A stretch of DNA of 43,186 nucleotides from JACPTG01 sp964504135 (GTDB lineage: Archaea; Nanobdellota; Nanobdellia; Woesearchaeales; UBA10216), in contig CAZDCW010000007.1 of the NCBI GenBank assembly GCA_964504135.1, positions 1-43,186 on the forward strand. Direction: 5' to 3'. The notes beneath the pieces are model-generated. The model ran no database searches and had not been told where the DNA came from. It worked only from the letters and a program-made list of their open reading frames with translations. A program made the translations under genes and the position numbers. Positions 38,090 to 43,186 of this stretch are shown piece by piece. Numbering within the stretch: the stretch's first letter is position 1; the number at the start of each line of letters is the position of its first letter.

Positions 38090-38273
38090 GCAGCTTTTGA
38101 AGGCCCCTTTCAGGAGGGCTGGCTGCATTTCCGCGGCCAGCAGCATTCACTTGTGGGCTTTTTTGCTTCTTTCAGTAATGGTTGAGCAGGAGCGGAGGCT
38201 GAGGGCTGTTGAAGTGGCTTGTGGATGCGTGGAGGCACAGCGGAAAAATAGTGCTTTGGCTGAAAACCCCTGA
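38028..38273 (+). CDS. Small helical protein of the PolB2-like operon
   Basis: 81 residues: MGSELRAYGRSLPEGDRIVF, EQLLKAPFRRAGCISAASSI, then HLWAFLLLSVMVEQERRLRA. Predicted mostly helical. Similar small proteins with a start G-x-x-L-x-x-Y/F and an acidic D-R-x-x-F-E-x-L core accompany archaeal PolB2-type genes as I remember. Start ATG 38028 is preceded by GGAAGTG. It overlaps both neighbours (62 nt with the RadA-like gene, 65 nt with the polymerase), implying tight translational coupling. Confidence 0.55.
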   Translation: MGSELRAYGRSLPEGDRIVFEQLLKAPFRRAGCISAASSIHLWAFLLLSVMVEQERRLRAVEVACGCVEAQRKNSALAENP

Positions 38274-40752
38274 AGGCGATTTAAGGATTGAAAAGGATTT
38301 CAGGCCTGTTGTATGTGTTGATGCAGTTCCTGAGGCTTTCAGGATTCTGAATAGGGCCAAGGTCAGGTTTTCAGTCATAAAGAGGCTTACTTACCTGAGG
38401 GAGGAAAAGTCTGTGCTGGCTGTTGAGCTTGGCCCTGATGAGTATGAAAGGTTCGTAAGGTTTGTTGAGCAGAGGTCAGGGCACAGGGTTCTTTTGTATG
38501 ATGCTGATATTCCTCCTGAGCAGATGTTCCTTTTCAGGAACGGGCTTGTGCCTTTCTGCGCTGTTGATGATGAGCTTAGGAAAATTCCAGGCTCGGCTCC
38601 TGTTCCTTTGACTAAAATATCTGTTGATTTTTCAGGAATCCCCATAACCAAGCTGCTGGTTGATGGTGAGCTAATCATGGGTGATGAGGAATCTGTGCTG
38701 AAGTCCTTTGCTTCCATCTTCGCAAGCCAGGACCCTGATGTGATTCTTATGGACAGGGCGTTCTCAGGGATTCCTCTTATTCTGGAGCGGATGGCCCTGT
38801 ACAATATCAGGTTTGATTTTCACAGGTGGGATTCAATCCCGTTAAAGTTCAGGGGCGGGAAGTCTTTCTTCAGCTATGGCGCTGTGAGGTATCGTGAGTT
38901 TGCCTTCAGGCTGCATGGCCGCCTGGTTGTTGACACTTCCACTATGGTCGGCCAGCAGTGTGATGTGGAGGGCATTGCCGAGCTTGCGAACCTCACCGGG
39001 ACGTTGTTCCAGAAGGTGGCCTCCAGGAGCTTTGGCGCCGCTTTCCAGTCTGCGCTTGTCAGGGAGATGGTCAGGGACAATATCCTGGTCCCTTTCAAGG
39101 AGAAGCCTGCTGATAATCCTGTGAGCATGTTCCACCTTCTGAAGTCTGACAGGGCAGGCCACACTTTTGACCCAAGGCTTGGCTTTCATACAGATGTTGC
39201 CCAGATTGACTTCTGCAGCATGTTCCCCTGGCTTATCCATAACATGAACATCAGCGCAGAGACAATCCTATCGGATGAGCCTCCTTTTGTCATGGCTCCG
39301 GGCATTCCTGTCAGGATTTCCATGGCCAGGAAGGGCCTTATTCCAAGGGCGATTAAGCCTATCCTTGACAGGAGGATGCATTACAAGAGGAACCCTTCAT
39401 CAATTAACAGGGAGAAGGCTTCGGCTTTGAAATGGCTTTTGGTGACTTGCTATGGCTACCTTAGGTTCAGGGAGTTCAAGCTTGGCATTGCCACTTCCCA
39501 CATGGCTATCTGCGCTTTTGCCAGGGACACTATAATCAGGGCGTCCAGGCTTGCCGAGGCCCGCGGCTTTGAGGTGATTCATGGCATTGTTGACTGCCTG
39601 TTCATCAGGAAGAGGGGGCTTGCTGAAGAGGAGGTTGCTTCATTCTGTAAGGAGCTTGAGTCTGAGTTTGGTATTCCTGTTGGCTGTGACGGGATTTACA
39701 AATGGGTTGTATTGCTGTCAAGCGTTAATGATGTTGAGAGGCCTGTTCCTGCGCATTATTTTGGCGTTTTCAGGAATAATGATGTCAAGGCAAGGGGAAT
39801 TGAAGTCCGCCAGTCAAGCTGCCCTCCCTTTGTGAGGCTTTTCCAGAAGCGTTGCCTTGGTGAGCTTTCGAAGTGCGGCAGCAGGAGGGAGATAATCAGG
39901 AAGGCTCCTGAACTCTGCAGGATGCTCAGGGATTGCATTTCCAGAGTTAAGGATGCTGACGCTTCTTCCCTTTCCCACAGGGTTGTCATTGGAAGGGCTG
40001 ACTACAGGCATGATATTCCGCAGAGGAAGGTTGTTCAGCTTCTGAGAAAGAAGGGCTCAACTCCTGTTCCGGGCTGCCTTGTGAAATTTGTCCGTTCAGG
40101 GAGGGGTGTTGTTCTTCCTGAAGAATACGGCCATGACCCGGACGTTGGCCATTACAGGAAGCTGCTTCTCCGTTCCCTGTTCGTGCTGCTGCAGCCTTTT
40201 GGCTTTTCACGCAGGCAGCTTGCTGAACTGTCCGGCTCTGAGCGTCAGCTGCGTCTGGATGAATTCATCATGAAGGCTCCTGTTCCGGTTATTTATGTCC
40301 AGACTTTAAGGAAATTCAGGGATAACCATGGCCTTTCTGAGCGCTTCATGAGGAAACGCCTGGAGAGAAATGGATGGGCTGTCTGGAGGGGAGGGCTGAT
40401 AAACATTCTAAGCCAGCCCGACCTATATCCTAATGTCCAGAGGAAATACTTGCAGCTGCATTTGCTGCTGCGCAATTATCATCCGGAGCAGGCTGAGACC
40501 CTGCAATACCTTTGCTCAGTCCACCATGGCATGCCTGACTTCATCTGCTTCAGGAATGGCGTGTTTAAGTTTGTCGAATGCAAGCTGGGGAATGAGCAGC
40601 TTTCAGCGAGGCAGAAAAAGTGCATTGCCCGCCTGCAGTCAATGGGATTCAGGGTTGAGGTCCACAGGCTGGGCAGGAAGTACAGGGAGGCAGTTGTTGA
40701 TGTTGCAGGTGAATTGCCAACGATTGTCCTCAGGGCTCAACAGAATTTATAG
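38209..40752 (+). CDS. PolB2-like family-B DNA polymerase fused to a VRR-NUC nuclease
   Basis: 847 residues, TTG start. N-terminal region LWLKTPEGDLRIEKDFRPVV opens like PolB. The exonuclease motifs are degenerate (KISVDFSGIP for F-D-I-E). Polymerase motif A QIDFCSMFPWLIHNMNIS (about 331-348) keeps the catalytic Asp; the fingers read GLIPRAIKPILDRRMHYKRN and ALKWLLVTCYGYLRF (about 405-420); motif C is HGIVDCLF (about 458), where Y-x-D-T-D-S has lost its first Asp and kept the second. The C-terminal 130 residues form a VRR-NUC PD-(D/E)xK domain: GMPDFICF (about 774), FVECKLGNEQLSARQKK (about 788). Likely a translesion or repair polymerase linked to a structure-specific nuclease; activity unknown. 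Confidence 0.8.
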   Translation: MKWLVDAWRHSGKIVLWLKTPEGDLRIEKDFRPVVCVDAVPEAFRILNRAKVRFSVIKRLTYLREEKSVLAVELGPDEYERFVRFVEQRSGHRVLLYDADIPPEQMFLFRNGLVPFCAVDDELRKIPGSAPVPLTKISVDFSGIPITKLLVDGELIMGDEESVLKSFASIFASQDPDVILMDRAFSGIPLILERMALYNIRFDFHRWDSIPLKFRGGKSFFSYGAVRYREFAFRLHGRLVVDTSTMVGQQCDVEGIAELANLTGTLFQKVASRSFGAAFQSALVREMVRDNILVPFKEKPADNPVSMFHLLKSDRAGHTFDPRLGFHTDVAQIDFCSMFPWLIHNMNISAETILSDEPPFVMAPGIPVRISMARKGLIPRAIKPILDRRMHYKRNPSSINREKASALKWLLVTCYGYLRFREFKLGIATSHMAICAFARDTIIRASRLAEARGFEVIHGIVDCLFIRKRGLAEEEVASFCKELESEFGIPVGCDGIYKWVVLLSSVNDVERPVPAHYFGVFRNNDVKARGIEVRQSSCPPFVRLFQKRCLGELSKCGSRREIIRKAPELCRMLRDCISRVKDADASSLSHRVVIGRADYRHDIPQRKVVQLLRKKGSTPVPGCLVKFVRSGRGVVLPEEYGHDPDVGHYRKLLLRSLFVLLQPFGFSRRQLAELSGSERQLRLDEFIMKAPVPVIYVQTLRKFRDNHGLSERFMRKRLERNGWAVWRGGLINILSQPDLYPNVQRKYLQLHLLLRNYHPEQAETLQYLCSVHHGMPDFICFRNGVFKFVECKLGNEQLSARQKKCIARLQSMGFRVEVHRLGRKYREAVVDVAGELPTIVLRAQQNL

Positions 40753-40781
40753 GAACCTCACTATAACATAAGCAAAAACAT

Positions 40782-40941
40782 AGTAGCAGGCTGACTCATT
40801 AATGGTTAGTAGTTAGTGGTTTGTGGTTGGCAGTTATACTTGATCAGTGGACATTGCAAAGCCGTTCACGAAGCCAGACAGTACACGTAACAAACTTCCC
40901 GGAAGGGGCTGGTAAAACCAAGGAAGGCACAGGCTGCTACT
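40782..40941 (+). repeat. Dispersed repeat copy C with GNRA hairpin
   Basis: 160 nt after the polymerase gene, same strand. Ends AGTAGCAGGCTG (40782-40793) and CAGGCTGCTACT (40930-40941) pair at 11 of 12 positions. A GGTTAGTAGTTAGTGG tandem follows the left end, as in copy B. Core 40861-40911: GTTCACGAAGCCAGAC ... GTACACGT ... TTCCC-GGAA-GGGG. No gene is seen in 40753-41067; the TATA of the next gene (TTATTATACC, 41038-41047) lies at its right end. Confidence 0.65.
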
Positions 40942-40979
40942 TGTAATGATAAGTGCAATATTCTTGTAAAACAACCTTT

Positions 40980-40999
40980 AGTAGCAGGCTAACTCTCCG
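40980..40999 (+). repeat. Repeat fragment D (5' end of the dispersed repeat)
   Basis: AGTAGCAGGCTAACTCTCCG, near-identical to the starts of copies A and C, beginning 39 nt after the end of copy C. The core and hairpin are absent downstream. Confidence 0.45.
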
Positions 41000-41067
41000 T
41001 CTACGAACGCAAATGGGTAACCCGATATCAGCGACAGATTATTATACCTTAATTCAGAAACACACTC

Positions 41068-41922
41068 ATGGTTTGGTTTTTGTTTGCGCTGCTGTCTGCC
41101 TTTTCAGAGTCATTGAAGGATATTTTCAGCAAGAAAAGGCTGGCTGAGGTTGACGAGTACTCCGCGGCATGGGGGATGCGCATGTTTGCTGCCCTGTGCC
41201 TTATTCCAGTGGTCTTGTTTTTCGGCATCCCATCGCTGGGCAGCTCATTCTGGTTTGCCCTTCTTGTGGCTGGCTTTCTTAACATGGCAGCGCAGGTTTT
41301 GTACTTCAGGGCTTTGAAAAGCTCAGATATCTCAGTTTCCGTTCCAGTTCTCTCCTTCACCCCTGTCTTTCTGATTGTTACCTCCCCCTTGATTGTTGGC
41401 GAGTCCCCTGCCATTGTCGGCGTTGCCGGAATTTTTATGATAGTAATTGGCGCTTATGTGCTGCAGCTTAGCGAGGCAAACAAGGGGCTGCTGGAGCCTT
41501 TTAAGGCGCTCATCCATAAGCCCGGGCCGAGGATGATGCTTGGCGTTGCCTTCATCTGGAGCATAACCTCGAACATGGATAAGATAGGCATTCAGAACTC
41601 CTCCCCTTTCTTCTGGGCGTTTTCCATAAGCCTGTTCATTGCAGTTGGCCTGTCCTTTTTCGTCTTCACAGGAAAGAACTCTGCAATGAGGCACTGGAAA
41701 GGCCTTTTTCCCCTGGGGCTGTTCAATGCCTTTAGCCTGGCGTTTCAGATGCTCGCGGTATCAATAGCCCTGGTTCCATACGTCATTGCGCTGAAGAGGA
41801 CAAGCATTATTTCCAGCGTTATTTCAGGCCATTTTGTTTTCAGGGAGAGGAATTTCGCTGAACGCCTTGTTGGGGCGCTGATAATGGTGGCAGGTGTTGT
41901 CCTTATCCTGCTCAGCTCCTAA
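41068..41922 (+). CDS. DMT-superfamily (EamA) transporter
   Basis: 284 residues with about ten membrane helices in two repeated halves, the drug/metabolite transporter layout. First half includes FALLSAFSESLKDIFSKKRL and FALLVAGFLNMAAQVLYFRA; the second ends EALIMVAG-type ERLVGALIMVAGVVLILLSS. Substrate cannot be read. TATA TTATTATACC about 25 nt upstream suggests a leaderless mRNA. Its stop overlaps that of the convergent lipoprotein gene. A loop HKPGPRM separates the halves. Confidence 0.82.
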   Translation: MVWFLFALLSAFSESLKDIFSKKRLAEVDEYSAAWGMRMFAALCLIPVVLFFGIPSLGSSFWFALLVAGFLNMAAQVLYFRALKSSDISVSVPVLSFTPVFLIVTSPLIVGESPAIVGVAGIFMIVIGAYVLQLSEANKGLLEPFKALIHKPGPRMMLGVAFIWSITSNMDKIGIQNSSPFFWAFSISLFIAVGLSFFVFTGKNSAMRHWKGLFPLGLFNAFSLAFQMLAVSIALVPYVIALKRTSIISSVISGHFVFRERNFAERLVGALIMVAGVVLILLSS

Positions 41923-43097
41923 AGGCACTTTATCCTGTTAGTGCATGCCTTCTGGCAGCTCGCTGATTCAGGGGTTTCCTTTGGTATTGGCAGGCATTGC
42001 TCGTTGCAGTGCTGCTTCTGCTCGTCATTGCACTTGTTCCACGAGCTGGTGTCCTCTACCACCACGGGCTGCCGGATGGTTACACCCTTTCCAAACGCCG
42101 AAAGCGCATTCTTGTATGCAACCTTGTCCTGGTGTTCCATTTCCATCCTGAATATGAACCTGCGGCTGAACTCTATCAGCTTATCATAGGCTTCCGGCTC
42201 CAGGGAATCCTTCGCTCTTATATCAGTGCTCCAGACGATTTTTTCAGGCGCCCCGTCATCAAGCGGCTTGTATAGCTGGACTGCCCTGGCAAGCATCTCG
42301 TCGGAGTTGTCATCAAAAGATTCCTGCCCTGGCAGCAGTGGCGAGCCTGTTTCAGGCCCTGTCATTATCTGGTCAGGGCCTATGCCGTAGTACAGGTTGG
42401 GGTATTTCTTCAGCAGCTGCATTATCGCTGTCCTGTCCTTCCTCAGGTCTTCAGGGCTCATGCGGATTATGAATTTCGTTTCAGGGAATGTTTCAAGGAC
42501 CTGCTGCATTGCCCGTGCCTGCCCTGCTGAAATGCGCATGGAAACGCTCTTGTTTGCCGCAGCAGCCATCCGGTACAGTTCCATTATCCTGTTGTCATCA
42601 GGCCCTGTCTGCCATGCGTACTGCTCCATTTCACCCAGTCCTGATATCGCGCCTGGTGATATCTCTTCAGAGCTTTTCAGCGCCTCTGAATACATCATTG
42701 GGAGCAGGCTGTCAAGTGTTGCAGTTGCCTCTGTTGGGCTCAGGCCCGGGTTTATGAATGGAAGGATCCTTCCAGGGTTTCCCTGCACAGTTGCCAGTAT
42801 CCTTCCAAGCCCTTGGCTTGTTGTCAGCGCTGCTCTGCTTTGCGCTCCCTGCACGGCAAAATAGGAAATCGCCCAGTTCACCCCGTTTCGGTCCATGTCA
42901 GCAATAAGCAGTTGAAGGTCTGCATCTTTTGCTGCATGAAAGCCTGCGTCGTATAGCGGCCCGTTGTACGCGTTTTCATATGTGAGCGCAGGCTGTATGA
43001 GTTCGGCCTCCTTGGGCGGCTGTATCTCTGGGCCAACATCGCTGCAGCCAGCAAGGAGAATTAAGGCGAACAGTACTGGAATTAACCTTTGCATCAT
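41919..43097 (-). CDS. Lipoprotein with amidohydrolase-like TIM barrel and Cys-rich tail
   Basis: 392 residues. A lipobox (LILLAGCSD) marks an exported lipoprotein. The body follows the Amidohydrolase_2 layout: YDAGFHAAKD (for D-x-H-x-H, first His lost), ISGLGEMEQYAW (Glu), KFIIRMSPEDL, and IVWSTDIR (Asp kept). Metal binding is therefore incomplete and the enzyme may be inactive or altered. The last 40 residues hold six Cys (WNKCNDEQKQHCNEQC, SCQKACTNRIKCL), probably three disulfides in a knot-like cap. Two tandem ATGs (43097, 43094) could start; a TATA-like TTTTAAAC lies about 35-40 nt upstream. Confidence 0.7.
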   Translation of the reverse strand: MMQRLIPVLFALILLAGCSDVGPEIQPPKEAELIQPALTYENAYNGPLYDAGFHAAKDADLQLLIADMDRNGVNWAISYFAVQGAQSRAALTTSQGLGRILATVQGNPGRILPFINPGLSPTEATATLDSLLPMMYSEALKSSEEISPGAISGLGEMEQYAWQTGPDDNRIMELYRMAAAANKSVSMRISAGQARAMQQVLETFPETKFIIRMSPEDLRKDRTAIMQLLKKYPNLYYGIGPDQIMTGPETGSPLLPGQESFDDNSDEMLARAVQLYKPLDDGAPEKIVWSTDIRAKDSLEPEAYDKLIEFSRRFIFRMEMEHQDKVAYKNALSAFGKGVTIRQPVVVEDTSSWNKCNDEQKQHCNEQCLPIPKETPESASCQKACTNRIKCL

Positions 43098-43186
43098 CTT
43101 TGCATCATAAGTGGCAACGGCAACTCCTGTTTAAAATGGTTGCTGAACATTTTTTATTGGGCTGCCTGCCTTAGAAAGCCTTATAT

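Noticed and set aside
38028..38273. A frameshift joining the RadA-like gene to the next frame
   Set aside because: Each frame has its own start, the small protein has a coherent helical pattern, and similar overlapping small genes accompany PolB2-type operons, so overlapping genes explain it better.

Overview
The window looks like a chromosome segment of a DPANN-type archaeon, probably near the Woesearchaeota/Pacearchaeota; that placement is an inference. The evidence is a deoxyhypusine-synthase-family gene, a Tad/archaellum-type secretion ATPase (carrying an intein) with its membrane platform, a class-III-like pilin N-terminus (MKRGQISLF), many secreted proteins rich in N-glycosylation sequons, a tRNA with an archaeal-style bulge-helix-bulge intron, and archaeal promoters. 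Many first genes have a TATA-like box about 25-28 nt before the start codon and are probably leaderless. Many internal operon genes use a GGTGA-type ribosome binding site.

Layout: 0-5.8 kb holds housekeeping and cell-envelope enzymes (methyltransferase, two alpha/beta hydrolases, GT4 glycosyltransferase, deoxyhypusine-synthase-family enzyme, ACT protein, TatD hydrolase). 5.8-21.4 kb is a surface-machine locus: a very large predicted receptor with Cys-rich repeats and a C-terminal PP2C phosphatase, a pilin-like protein, three related polytopic membrane proteins, two coiled-coil proteins, the intein-interrupted TadA-like ATPase and a TadC-like platform. 21.4-25.2 kb contains a broken nucleotidyltransferase, a tRNA-Gly(UCC) with a 12-nt T-loop intron, two AT-rich clusters of perfect hairpins, and a membrane redox/regulator set (ECF-S-like protein, HxlR regulator, ferric-reductase-like protein, membrane-anchored wHTH).

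25.2-27.2 kb is an operon of Cys-rich secreted and membrane proteins, possibly metal or redox related. 27.6-34.8 kb is a surface-protein cluster: three paralogous exported coiled-coil proteins (two with dense N-glycosylation sequons), a silk-like Ser/Ala/Glu protein, a Gln-rich exported protein, a DUF3096-like peptide and, in the middle, a membrane-spanning wHTH protein. A GTGAAAC/GTTTCAC motif recurs in several of their upstream regions and in that of the 25.2 kb operon, suggesting one regulon.

34.8-43.2 kb starts with purU. It is followed by an AT-rich island of two toxin-antitoxin-like pairs between two 39-bp direct repeats. Next is a three-gene operon of a RadA-like protein lacking Walker A, a small helical protein and a divergent family-B DNA polymerase (PolB2-like) fused to a C-terminal VRR-NUC nuclease domain. 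A DMT transporter and a lipoprotein related to amidohydrolases close the window. A dispersed repeat with a conserved GNRA-capped hairpin occurs near 12.1, 14.2 and 40.9 kb and may be an undescribed structured RNA.

The strongest candidates for something new are the PolB2/VRR-NUC operon, the receptor PP2C tied to the Tad locus, the GNRA repeat family, the tRNA T-loop intron and the GTGAAAC regulon. All assignments come from reading the sequence by eye; no database search was possible.
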